NCBI GenBank assembly: GCA_021324885.1
Contig: JAJPIF010000011.1
Location: 186,001 to 250,000, forward strand
Direction: 5' to 3'
DNA from: Pseudomonadota bacterium
Lineage (GTDB): Bacteria > Desulfobacterota > Binatia > Binatales > Binataceae
Length of the DNA stretch: 64,000 bases
Positions 44,599-52,445 of the stretch are shown piece by piece. Positions within the stretch are counted from its first letter, which is position 1; each line of letters starts with the position of its first letter. Under the pieces are notes generated by a model. That model was not told the origin of the DNA and did no database searches. It worked only from the letters and a program-made list of their open reading frames with translations. The position numbers were made by a program, and so were the translations under genes.

Positions 44599-45796
44599 TT
44601 TCCCACGACTGCACCGATCGCAGCCGCGCGGGTTTGATTTCACAACCTTCGAGGTAGCGGCCAAAACCGGCCAATTGCTTCAAACCTATCACGCCGGCTC
44701 GAACCTCCGGCGTGACCGCAAGCCGCACTCCGGGCGGCAACGCCTGAGCAAAGGCGCCCGCTCGCGCAATATCGCGATAAGCGCGCGCGCGGTAATTCTC
44801 CAGGTATTTGACCAGAGCATCGAGGCCATGATGGCGGTCAAGACCGCGGCCCAAAGCGCCGCGCAGATTTGCGATCGCGTCCAGTCCAGGCGCTGTCCCG
44901 CGCGCGCTGCCGTGCAGATATTGCCAGGTCTCCTCGTCCACCAGGCGGTTGATGACAATAGCCGAAAGGCGAAGTCGTTGAGCCTTCATCTGCTCGATCG
45001 TTGCGCCCGCCTCTCGCAGCCGTTCCTCCTCCGATCCCGTGACCAGCAGGAAACTGACGGTCCCGGAGTGGAGCAGCGCTTCGGCTTTATTTAATTGGTC
45101 AACCATCCCGTCGAGCGCCTGTTGCGCGGCGGTGAAGAAATCCGAGATCGAGGTGAGCACCGTTGCCCCGGCAAACCGTTCCAGTTCGCGGACCACAAAA
45201 CGCGCCGCGCCGCTGGCCAATCTCATCGCCAGGCGCCCGGCGGACACATAGGGCGTGAACAGCCATCGCGCGACCCGCGAGTCGAGCAGGCGGCTGAGAT
45301 GGGCAGGCGCCTGGAGGAATTCGAAGGCGTCGGCCGCAGGCGGCGTATCGACCACGATCAGATCAAAATCGCCGCGCGAATGGACATCGTGGAGCTGTGC
45401 CAGCGCGGCATAGGCTTCGGAACCGGCAAACTGGCTGGTCAATTGCCGATAAAATGGATTGTTCAGGATGCGCTCGCGCAGCGCCGAATCGGTGGTGAAG
45501 CGCTCGATCAGCGCATCCCATGCCCCCTTTACGTCCAGAACCATCGCAAAGAACTGAAGCGAGGGATCCAGTCCCGCCGCTGCCAGGCGGCGGGCGCCCA
45601 GGGCGGTCGGCCTGCCGCCCAAATGATCGAGTCCCAGCGCGTCACGCAGGCGGCGCGAAGGGTCAACCGTAATGACCGCGGTCTTCAAGCCGGCGCGCGC
45701 CGCCACCACCCCCAGCGACGCGGCAATCGTGGTTTTGCCAACACCGCCGGTCCCCAAAACAATCAGCGTCGCGCCTTTTTTCAGCAGGTCTCTCAC
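44582..45796 (-). CDS. ArsA/Get3-family ATPase
   Basis: 404 residues. Deviant Walker A GTGGVGKTTIAASLG (P-loop of the SIMIBI/ArsA type), VITVDPSRRLRDALGL and LIVVDTPPAADAFEFL match 'anion-transporting ATPase' proteins found in actinobacteria and deltaproteobacteria, often in pairs. True arsenite pumps carry two such domains and the arsenite cysteines; neither is seen, so a different role is likely. Reverse-strand TAA at 44582-44584 lies inside the rnpB 3' end. Confidence 0.85.
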   Translation of the reverse strand: MRDLLKKGATLIVLGTGGVGKTTIAASLGVVAARAGLKTAVITVDPSRRLRDALGLDHLGGRPTALGARRLAAAGLDPSLQFFAMVLDVKGAWDALIERFTTDSALRERILNNPFYRQLTSQFAGSEAYAALAQLHDVHSRGDFDLIVVDTPPAADAFEFLQAPAHLSRLLDSRVARWLFTPYVSAGRLAMRLASGAARFVVRELERFAGATVLTSISDFFTAAQQALDGMVDQLNKAEALLHSGTVSFLLVTGSEEERLREAGATIEQMKAQRLRLSAIVINRLVDEETWQYLHGSARGTAPGLDAIANLRGALGRGLDRHHGLDALVKYLENYRARAYRDIARAGAFAQALPPGVRLAVTPEVRAGVIGLKQLAGFGRYLEGCEIKPARLRSVQSWETGVSL

Positions 45797-45801
45797 TAAA
45801 G

Positions 45802-45903
45802 CCTCAGGGGAGAGAAGTGAGGCGGGAGGAACAGGAAGTGGAAAAACGGCTTCTCCCTTTTTCCCATCACTCTTTTCTCACCTCTCATTTCTCTCTCCTC
45901 AGG
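45802..45903. repeat. Imperfect palindrome, copy C of a dispersed purine/pyrimidine family
   Basis: CCTCAGGGGAGAGAAGTGAG (45802-45821) pairs with CTCATTTCTCTCTCCTCAGG (45884-45903), with one mismatch and two G-T pairs over 20 bases; an inner GGAAAAA (45840-45846) pairs with TTTTTCC (45858-45864). It fills the gap between the DUF35 gene and the ATPase gene and could form a hairpin of nearly 100 bases in the transcript. Confidence 0.7.
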
Positions 45904-46321
45904 TCTCTTCAAGGCTCCAGTGGAAGATTTTCCCGGCCGTGCCGTCGTTCCATCTTACCGGCTCGAAGACCAACTGCACCGGCATGTCGAGCCGCAGCTT
46001 TTCGGGGTCGCCGCCGGGCATGTCGGCGACGACGATCGGGCCTTCCTCGAGCTCGGCGAGGACGACCAGGTTGGGCGGCGGGATTTCGGGAAAGTACTGG
46101 CGGTAGAACACGCACCACGACATTATCCGGCCCCGTCCGCTCATCAGGTCCCATTTGCAATTTTCCGACAGGCACTTCGGGCAAACGCCGGCCGGCGGGT
46201 AGCGCACGAAGCCGCAATCGGTGCATCGTTGAAGCCGCAATTCGCTTTTGTCCGCGGCCTCCCACAAGGGTCCATCGAACATACCCCGCGGCGGCGCCGG
46301 ACGTAGCTTCATCTCACTCAT
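45899..46321 (-). CDS. DUF35 OB-fold and zinc-ribbon protein (ChsH2/acyl-CoA-thiolase partner type)
   Basis: 140 residues from ATG 46321. The rubredoxin-like zinc ribbon reads RCTDCGFVRYPPAGVCPKCLS, then the OB-fold domain (GRGRIMSWCVFYRQYFPEIPPPNLVVLAELEEG). Family members act as partner subunits of SCP2-like thiolases and retro-aldolases, as ChsH2 does with Ltp2. The ATG overlaps the thiolase-like stop by 4 bp, so the proteins are made together. Confidence 0.93.
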   Translation of the reverse strand: MSEMKLRPAPPRGMFDGPLWEAADKSELRLQRCTDCGFVRYPPAGVCPKCLSENCKWDLMSGRGRIMSWCVFYRQYFPEIPPPNLVVLAELEEGPIVVADMPGGDPEKLRLDMPVQLVFEPVRWNDGTAGKIFHWSLEET

Positions 46322-47505
46322 GACATTCTCCCGTAAATCACAGAACCCGCCTTGGCGTTCTGATTGAGCATGAAATGCGCGTACCGTGCGCCTTCGACCT
46401 GGCGCGGGCCGGCCTCGCCGCGAAGCTGACGGACCATCTCGACCTGCGCGTTCCATCCGTGCATGTATGCCTCCGACAGCATCCCTCCCGAGGTGTTGAC
46501 CGGAAATTTGCCGCCCGGTCCGATTCCCCTGGTCCGGATAAATTCCGCGGCGCGGCCCTCCTCGCAGTAGCCGCAGTTCTCCAGCATGTAGAACAGCTCG
46601 CCGCTGAAGTTGTCATAGTAATAAAACGCGCTGATATCCTGCGGCCCGACTCCGGCCATCTGATACGCTTCCTGCGCGGCGCGGCGCATCTGCTTGCGGC
46701 TGAAGTTGAGCTTGGGCCGGAACTGCGCCATGTCGGCATTGTCCTCGCCGAACCCGACGCCTTTGACCGCCACCGGCGGATGGTTTTTCATGCGGCGGGC
46801 GCGCTCGACGCTGGTCACGATCAGGGTGACGCCGCCGTCATTGATGAGACAATAATCGAGCAGTCGCAGCGGCGCAGCGACGAAGGGAGAGCGCAGGTAA
46901 TCTTCCAGCGTGATCGGATTGCGCATGATGGCGCGCGGATTCATGCTGGCCCACGCGCGCTGCGCGATCGGCACCATCCCGATCTCCTCGTGCTTGAGGC
47001 CGTACTTTTCCATGTAGCGCTGGACCACCACGGAATCGAACGCGCCCTGCGAGGTGAAGCCCCAGGGCCGGTACCAGTAGTAGTGCAGCACGGCGTCGGT
47101 GGCGACGGCGTTGGGTCCGCCGAACTGGCGTCCGGAGGAGCGGTACGCGTTGCCGTAGATTATCGCGACGCATTGCGCGCGACCGCTGGATATCGCGTCG
47201 ATCGCCAAAGCCATCGCTTCATGCACCCAGAACGCGCCCCAACTGAATTGCAGGTCCAGCCCGAGGACCTCCTCCACGCGCATCCAGGGCACCAGCGCCG
47301 CGACCATCCCATCGATATCGCTGGCCTTCAGCCCGGCGTCTTCCAGCGCCAGCTTGAAACCCCTGGCGGCATAGCCGAAAACGTCGGTGGTGGGCGGCTT
47401 TCGAGCGCGCGCGGCGGCGTAGTCGGCGCCGAAATCGGTCTCACCGATCCCGACGATCGCGGCAACGTCGGAGCCTGTTCGCAACAGCTTGGGATCGTAG
47501 GCCAT
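46318..47505 (-). CDS. SCP2-type thiolase-like protein lacking thiolase cysteines; probable CoA-linked aldolase
   Basis: 395 residues. The thiolase fold shows VAIVGIGETDFGADY, DAGLKASDIDGMVAAL, AIDAISSGRAQCVAIIYG, VGPQDISAFYYYDNFSGELFYML and PVNTSGGMLSEAYMHGWNAQ. At the position of the nucleophilic Cys the sequence is LQFSWGAFWVHEAM, and the C-terminal CxG motif is also absent (FMLNQNAKAGSVIYG). It therefore probably cannot do classical Claisen thiolysis; known Ltp2-type proteins with this pattern are retro-aldolases working with DUF35 subunits, as encoded next to it. Confidence 0.85.
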   Translation of the reverse strand: MAYDPKLLRTGSDVAAIVGIGETDFGADYAAARARKPPTTDVFGYAARGFKLALEDAGLKASDIDGMVAALVPWMRVEEVLGLDLQFSWGAFWVHEAMALAIDAISSGRAQCVAIIYGNAYRSSGRQFGGPNAVATDAVLHYYWYRPWGFTSQGAFDSVVVQRYMEKYGLKHEEIGMVPIAQRAWASMNPRAIMRNPITLEDYLRSPFVAAPLRLLDYCLINDGGVTLIVTSVERARRMKNHPPVAVKGVGFGEDNADMAQFRPKLNFSRKQMRRAAQEAYQMAGVGPQDISAFYYYDNFSGELFYMLENCGYCEEGRAAEFIRTRGIGPGGKFPVNTSGGMLSEAYMHGWNAQVEMVRQLRGEAGPRQVEGARYAHFMLNQNAKAGSVIYGRMS

Positions 47506-47564
47506 GCTGAACTCCTTCAGGGTTCCTAGTATCGTCCCGTCCGGCAGCCGGTCAAGGTCAGGCG

Positions 47565-47652
47565 TGAGGAGTGAGGGGCGGAATCGCGAAAAGCGAGTCG
47601 GCAGTCGGTTTTGGCCGCCTTTCCCTTTTTGCTAATCTTTGCTCACTCCTCA
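47565..47652. repeat. Imperfect palindrome, copy D of a dispersed purine/pyrimidine family
   Basis: TGAGGAGTGAG at 47565-47575 pairs perfectly with CTCACTCCTCA at 47642-47652; inner purine and pyrimidine tracts pair partially. It lies in the 209-bp divergent gap between the thiolase-like gene and the CMD-like gene. Confidence 0.55.
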
Positions 47653-47714
47653 TTTTTTTCTTGCTGAGAAGGGGCCGTCGGTTAGGTTTTCGCCGCTCAA
47701 TCGTGTAAGCATTT

Positions 47715-48179
47715 ATGGTGCTGACGATGGTGTCCATGAACAGCGCCAATCTGATCGACCGGCTCACCATAGCCGGGGCTTCCGCCCAGGCTTTCGACCA
47801 GGTCTGGCGGGCCATCTGGAATCAGCCGCATGTGCCCGCCGCGATCCTCGAATTGTGCCGTCTGAACCTGGCGCGGCTGCATCGGGCGGAGGCGGAGCTC
47901 GCGATGCGGATGCCTCTGGCGCAGAGTCTCGACGAGGAGAAAATTCAAAGTCTGCTGAGGGAAAACTGGATGACCGATCCGCGCTTTTCCGCAAGCGAGC
48001 GGGCCGTCCTCAACTTCACCGAATGGTATCACGTCGATCCGCAGTCGATTCCCGACCAGGTGGCAAACGAGGTGATTGCGCATCTGGGACAAAGCGGTTT
48101 TGTGGCGTTAATCGAAGCGCTCGGCTTTATTGACGGCCGTATCCGTATCGCGATGATCTATTCGCGGATCCAGGAGTGA
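47715..48179 (+). CDS. Carboxymuconolactone decarboxylase/AhpD-like protein without CxxC
   Basis: 154 residues. The all-helical AhpD-type layout is recognisable: WNQPHVPAAILELCRLNLARLHRAEAEL, then FSASERAVLNFTEWYHVDPQSI and LIEALGFIDGRIRIAMIY. The usual redox CxxC and its His in the central helix are lacking (CRLNLARLHRAEAE). ATG starts at 47715, 47727 or 47736 are all possible. It stands 7 bp before a second CMD-like gene that has the CxxC. Confidence 0.7.
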   Translation: MVLTMVSMNSANLIDRLTIAGASAQAFDQVWRAIWNQPHVPAAILELCRLNLARLHRAEAELAMRMPLAQSLDEEKIQSLLRENWMTDPRFSASERAVLNFTEWYHVDPQSIPDQVANEVIAHLGQSGFVALIEALGFIDGRIRIAMIYSRIQE

Positions 48180-48186
48180 ATCCAAA

Positions 48187-48699
48187 ATGGGAACTGTCGC
48201 CCGCGTTCAGGCGCCGCAGGGCAATACCGGAGATCCGATTCGTGACAGCGCGCTGGGCCTGGTCCCGGAAACCGTCGATCCGATTGCCGGTCTCAATCGC
48301 AGCGTATGGCGCAGCAGTCCGGTGCGGCCGGCGCTGCTTGAAATCGTTCGCCTGCGCAACGCTCGCACGGTGAATTGCCAATTCTGCAAGAGCGTGCGTT
48401 ATGACGTGGCGCGGCGCGACGGGCTGACCGAAAGTAAAGTCGATCAGATTCGCGACGGCTATGAACAAAGCGCTCTATCGGAGGAGGAAAAGCTGGCCAT
48501 CGCGTTTGCCGACGCCTACCTGCACGATCCTAAAGCCATGACCGCCGAACTGGCGGCGCGCCTGAAGCGCCATTTCAGCGCGGCCCAGCTCGCCCATCTG
48601 GCGATCGCGCTGATCGCCTTCAACGCCACCTCGCGCTGCGCGGTGAGCATCGGCGGGATGCCGGACAACCTGCCCATCACGGAGATTGCGGCGCCCTGA
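48187..48699 (+). CDS. Carboxymuconolactone decarboxylase/AhpD-like protein
   Basis: 170 residues. LEIVRLRNARTVNCQFCKSVRYDVARRDGL contains the CxxC of AhpD-type thiol enzymes. ALSEEEKLAIAFADAYLHDP and FSAAQLAHLAIALIAFNATSRCAVSIGG complete the fold. It could be a peroxidase-like, isomerase or decarboxylase protein. Just downstream of a paralogue that lacks the cysteines, so they may form a heteromer. A terminator-like hairpin follows. Confidence 0.82.
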   Translation: MGTVARVQAPQGNTGDPIRDSALGLVPETVDPIAGLNRSVWRSSPVRPALLEIVRLRNARTVNCQFCKSVRYDVARRDGLTESKVDQIRDGYEQSALSEEEKLAIAFADAYLHDPKAMTAELAARLKRHFSAAQLAHLAIALIAFNATSRCAVSIGGMPDNLPITEIAAP

Positions 48700-48749
48700 T
48701 TCCCTGGTGCGCTGCAAAACGCCGGGCGAACAGCGAACCGCGGATATTT

Positions 48750-48775
48750 GGACAGGCCAAAGCCTGTCCTTATTT
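48750..48775 (+). terminator. Intrinsic terminator between the CMD and pbpC genes
   Basis: GGACAGGC (48750-48757), CAAA loop, GCCTGTCC (48762-48769), then TTATTT. Eight perfect pairs plus a T-rich tail on the plus strand; it lies between convergent genes. Confidence 0.7.
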
Positions 48776-50966
48776 ACTGCGCGCCGCGAACCTTGAACGA
48801 TACTTCGTCCAGCTTGTGGCCGGAGCTGTCCGTCAGCGCCAGCACATGAGTGCCGGGAGTCGGGGGCCACAGGGTCAGCTTGCCGGCTTCGCCCAGGCTG
48901 CGCGAGTCCAGTATCCAGTGCGCCCTGGCGGCATCCGGACCCGCCTGGAACCTGACGCGCTGCAGCGAGCGCGGAATATCCGGGTCGATTGCGATAATCG
49001 TTTGCGCAGCGGGCGACAAAATGCGCGGGTTTCGGTCGTCCAGCCGCGTCTGCTGCGTGCCGGGCTCGGTTCCCGCGATAAACCACTCCCTGCGCGGCGG
49101 TTCGACCGAGTTGGGAAAGTTGACCTCTGCGGCGCGCAGACCGCCCGGACGCGCGATCGGCGCTGCGCCATAGCGGTCATACAGATAGTTCATTACCGCC
49201 AGCCACACGGGCGCAGCGCCGGTAATCCCGCTTACATCATGCATCGCGGCACCCGAGAAATTTCCCACCCACACTCCTACCGTGAAGCGCGCCGTGTAGC
49301 CGACGCACCAGTTGTCGCGCATGTCCTTGCTGGTGCCGGTTTTGACCGCGCTCCAATAGCGCGTCGCCAGATTGTTCTCCAGCCCAAAGGTGGCGCTGCG
49401 GGCGGCGCGATCGGCGAGCATGTCCGACAACAGCCACGCCGTGGCGGGCGAGTAGATTCGCCTGCCCGGCCCGGCGCCACCCGCGAACAGACGCAGCGGC
49501 GATCGCACGCCGCCGTTGGCCAGCGTGCGGTAGGCGTTGACCAGATCCCACAGGCTGACGTCGGGCGAACCCAGGGCAATGGACGCGCCATAGTAATCGC
49601 CTGGCTCGACGATTTCGCGCAAGCCCAACTCACGCAGATGCTCCGCCAGGACATCGACGCCGACCAGGGTCGCCGTCCTCACCGCGGGAACATTCAGCGA
49701 CGACGCCAGCGCCGTGCGCATCGAGACCAGTCCCCGGAACTGGCGGTCGTAATCCAGCGGGCGGTAAAGACCCCGTTCCTCCGGCACTTCCAGCGGCGTA
49801 TCGAGCAGCATTGAGGCGGGCGTGAGCAGGCGGCGCTCCAGCGCAAGCCCGTAAAGGAACGGTTTGAGCGCGGAGCCGGGCTGGCGCTGCGCGCGAACCC
49901 CGTCCACGTAGGGAGCGCTGGACAGGTCCCCCGTGCCGGCGACGTAGGCCCACACCTCGCCGGTCGGGTTTTCGACCACCAGCACCGCGCCATCGGCAAC
50001 ATGACGGTCGCGCACCTGCAGAACCTGGGCGCGCAGCGTCTGTGTCGCAAAGCTTTGGAGCGCGCGATCGATCGTGCATCGCATTGCGCTGCGATCCTGC
50101 TTCAGCCATTTTTCAGCCAGACCGGGAGCGAGAGTGACGCGTTTGAAGTCGCTGCCGCGCGCTGCCGTAGCGCGGGCGAGCGCTGCTTCGAGCTCGGCGT
50201 GCGTGGGCTGCGCCTGATGCATCGCGAGGCGCACCGCCTCCGCCCGTTTTTCGACAGCGGCGCGAGGCGCGTTCGGCGCCCTGATCAGGGCAGCCAGAAC
50301 GGCGGCTTCGGCCGGATCGATACCGCTGGGACGCTTGCCAAACAGCACGCGCGCCGCCGCGCCGATTCCCTGGATCTCGCCGCGATAGGTGACCAGGTTG
50401 AGATAGGCTTCAAGTACCTGGCGCCGCGACCATCGCCGACCGATCGCCAACGCGACTTCGATCTGACCCAGCTTCTGCCCGATGCTTCTATGTCCGCGCG
50501 CCGGCCTGAGTGACAGATAAAGCAGCGCCGCAAGCTGCATCGTGATAGTGCTGGCGCCGCGCCGGGTGCCGCGCCCCAACGCACGATCGGCGAGCGAGCG
50601 CGCAAGCGCAATGAAGTCGACCCCGTGATCGCTCCAGAAACGTCGATCCTCGCACTGAATAACCGTTCCGATCAGGGCGGGCGAAATGTCGTCGAGGGCG
50701 GTCCAGGCAAGCCGCCGCCCGCGCCGGTCGATGCGGACTTCGTCCAGCGGTTCGCCGTGGCGATCGAACAACTGCGCGTCGGACGGGTGCCAGCGGGCGC
50801 GCACGGCATCGAAGCTCACAATGGGAGCGTGAGGGATCGCGCGCCATGCCATTATCAGAACCATTGCGATAACGGCTGCGATTGCTCGTCTGCCGGATTT
50901 GCCAATCGCTCGACGGCAAACGCCCGAGATGCCTGGGGGGCCGAATTGTTCACGCAAGCTTCTCAT
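48774..50966 (-). CDS. pbpC: Penicillin-binding protein 1C
   Basis: About 730 residues from ATG 50966 (GTG/ATG further up possible). After an N-terminal membrane anchor (AIAAVIAMVLIMAWRAI), the glycosyltransferase domain has IQCEDRRFWSDHGVD, GASTITMQLAAL and QVLEAYLNLV; the transpeptidase domain has SxxK in PGSALKPFLYG, SSLN and KTGTS. The C-terminal part (about residues 640-730) matches the BiPBP_C beta domain of PBP1C. Polymerises and cross-links peptidoglycan. Usually found with an alpha-2-macroglobulin gene, which is not seen here. Confidence 0.94.
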   Translation of the reverse strand: MRSLREQFGPPGISGVCRRAIGKSGRRAIAAVIAMVLIMAWRAIPHAPIVSFDAVRARWHPSDAQLFDRHGEPLDEVRIDRRGRRLAWTALDDISPALIGTVIQCEDRRFWSDHGVDFIALARSLADRALGRGTRRGASTITMQLAALLYLSLRPARGHRSIGQKLGQIEVALAIGRRWSRRQVLEAYLNLVTYRGEIQGIGAAARVLFGKRPSGIDPAEAAVLAALIRAPNAPRAAVEKRAEAVRLAMHQAQPTHAELEAALARATAARGSDFKRVTLAPGLAEKWLKQDRSAMRCTIDRALQSFATQTLRAQVLQVRDRHVADGAVLVVENPTGEVWAYVAGTGDLSSAPYVDGVRAQRQPGSALKPFLYGLALERRLLTPASMLLDTPLEVPEERGLYRPLDYDRQFRGLVSMRTALASSLNVPAVRTATLVGVDVLAEHLRELGLREIVEPGDYYGASIALGSPDVSLWDLVNAYRTLANGGVRSPLRLFAGGAGPGRRIYSPATAWLLSDMLADRAARSATFGLENNLATRYWSAVKTGTSKDMRDNWCVGYTARFTVGVWVGNFSGAAMHDVSGITGAAPVWLAVMNYLYDRYGAAPIARPGGLRAAEVNFPNSVEPPRREWFIAGTEPGTQQTRLDDRNPRILSPAAQTIIAIDPDIPRSLQRVRFQAGPDAARAHWILDSRSLGEAGKLTLWPPTPGTHVLALTDSSGHKLDEVSFKVRGAQ

Positions 50967-51080
50967 GGCGCGCTTATTTTTGCCGGCCCGAGCCGCCTCT
51001 GCAAACATCGCGGTAAAAGCAGGGAGCGGGTTGGCCGGTTCAACCGGCGATGGGAAGTCGGCTTCGGCGCCGATCGCCTT

Positions 51081-51848
51081 TCAGCCGCCATCGGCGTCGC
51101 GGCTGGCGCTGCGGCTCATATACAGACCCACCAGGCGCGCAACCAGGATAGCGAGATAGAATTGTCCGGTGATTGCCTCCGCCACCGCGGCATAGCGGGC
51201 TTGCAGAGATACCGGTGTGATATCGCCGAAGCCGACCGTGGAAATCGTCGTCAGGCTGAAGTAAAGCATGACGGGAAATATCTTGCTGGCGGAAAGTTCC
51301 GGCGCGGTGCCGAAGGCAAAGGCGTGCGGGTTGGCATAGTAGAGCACGACGTATAAAACGGTCCAGGTCATTCCGAGCAGAAGGTAGATCGAGATGGACA
51401 AGCTGATTGTCTCGCCAGTCACCTCCTTCTGCTTGAGTACGGCTCGCAATTCATTCCACGTGATGTAGCTGAAAAACAAAAACCAGAATGCCATTCCGCT
51501 GATCATAACGTAGCGGCTTGGCGTGATAACGATCAGGAATCGCTCCGCGATGGCCGGCACAGCCAGCAGCCATCCGATTTTGTTCCCTCTTTTCCTCTGC
51601 GCTATCAGCTTTTCCCGATCGCCCAGCAGTTCGTCAATTTGAACGGTGTAAAGCGACACCAGCATCAACATAATAAGGGCGAAACTGAAGGCGAGGGGGG
51701 CAAATCCCTGATCTCCAACCAAAGGGCGTATCGCAAAGGCGACCACCAGCGCCAGCAGCAGGGCACTGTGCCGGTGCTGCAACAAGCGCACGCGCAGCAC
51801 CTCGAGATTTTCACGCAAGCCGCGCGCCGATGCGATTGTAAAAGCCAT
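51081..51848 (-). CDS. Potassium-channel-like membrane protein
   Basis: 255 residues. About six hydrophobic segments. The pore loop FSLTTISTVGFGDITPVSL has the K+ selectivity filter TVGFGD and lies between the last two helices, as in 6TM or 2TM Ion_trans_2 channels. There is no regulatory RCK domain. Seven bases after pqiC on the same strand, so it is probably co-transcribed with the lipid-transport genes. Confidence 0.85.
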   Translation of the reverse strand: MAFTIASARGLRENLEVLRVRLLQHRHSALLLALVVAFAIRPLVGDQGFAPLAFSFALIMLMLVSLYTVQIDELLGDREKLIAQRKRGNKIGWLLAVPAIAERFLIVITPSRYVMISGMAFWFLFFSYITWNELRAVLKQKEVTGETISLSISIYLLLGMTWTVLYVVLYYANPHAFAFGTAPELSASKIFPVMLYFSLTTISTVGFGDITPVSLQARYAAVAEAITGQFYLAILVARLVGLYMSRSASRDADGG

Positions 51849-51854
51849 TTTAAG

Positions 51855-52445
51855 CTACGAGTTCGCGGCTTCTGAGCGGATCGCCGCCGCAATGTCGGCG
51901 CTGATCTTGACCAGTGCGCGGCTGTGGGCGGCGGCCAGGGCGTCGAATCCGTTGCCCGCAACGGGTTCGCGCGCGATCGTGCGTCCCGTTCGCGCCGGCC
52001 CGCCGGTGTTGCGGCGGACCACCCAGACCGCCTCAATCAGCGCCTCCTGGCCGCGGATCGATTCGAACCGCTGCACGTCCACCGACACGCGATAATCCGG
52101 GGTGAAGTTAGCCAGCGGCGCGGCCGTGACGTCGGGGCTTCCAAGTTCCGCGGACAGATCGCCGGCCAGGGCGCGGGCGATGCTTTCGTTGAGCGGCGCG
52201 GCCCAGCGGTTGAACTCGTCCACCTCGACGCGATTGGCCGATGCTTGCACCACAAACTGCGGCTGATCGACCGAGGCGGGCACCGTAACCGGTCCAACCA
52301 TCACCGCGATATGGTTGAGCGGTGCGCCGCCGGAAGCCGCGGTTGAATCCAGCGTATAGAAATGCGGCTGAGCCGAGGCGCAGCCCAGCATCGCACCGGC
52401 CATCAGCATAAATGCGAGTCGACGGATGAATTGACGGGCCATCAC
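51855..52445 (-). CDS. pqiC: PqiC-like ABC-transport auxiliary lipoprotein
   Basis: 196 residues. The signal ends in AGAMLGCAS, a lipobox, so it is an outer- or inner-leaflet lipoprotein. HFYTLDSTAASG, IAVMVGPVTVPASVDQPQFVVQASANRVEVDEFNRWAAPL and LSAELGSPDV are DUF330/ABC_trans_aux signatures. PqiC works with PqiB in the periplasmic lipid-transport bridge. The start overlaps the pqiB stop by 4 bp. Confidence 0.93.
   Translation of the reverse strand: MMARQFIRRLAFMLMAGAMLGCASAQPHFYTLDSTAASGGAPLNHIAVMVGPVTVPASVDQPQFVVQASANRVEVDEFNRWAAPLNESIARALAGDLSAELGSPDVTAAPLANFTPDYRVSVDVQRFESIRGQEALIEAVWVVRRNTGGPARTGRTIAREPVAGNGFDALAAAHSRALVKISADIAAAIRSEAANS

Noticed and set aside
44582-45796. Arsenite-efflux ATPase ArsA
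   Set aside because: Only one ATPase domain and no arsenite-binding cysteines or arsB/arsD/arsR neighbours; only family-level naming is supported.
46375-47529. 384-codon plus-strand frame opposite the thiolase-like gene
   Set aside because: No domain features; shadow of a recognised gene.
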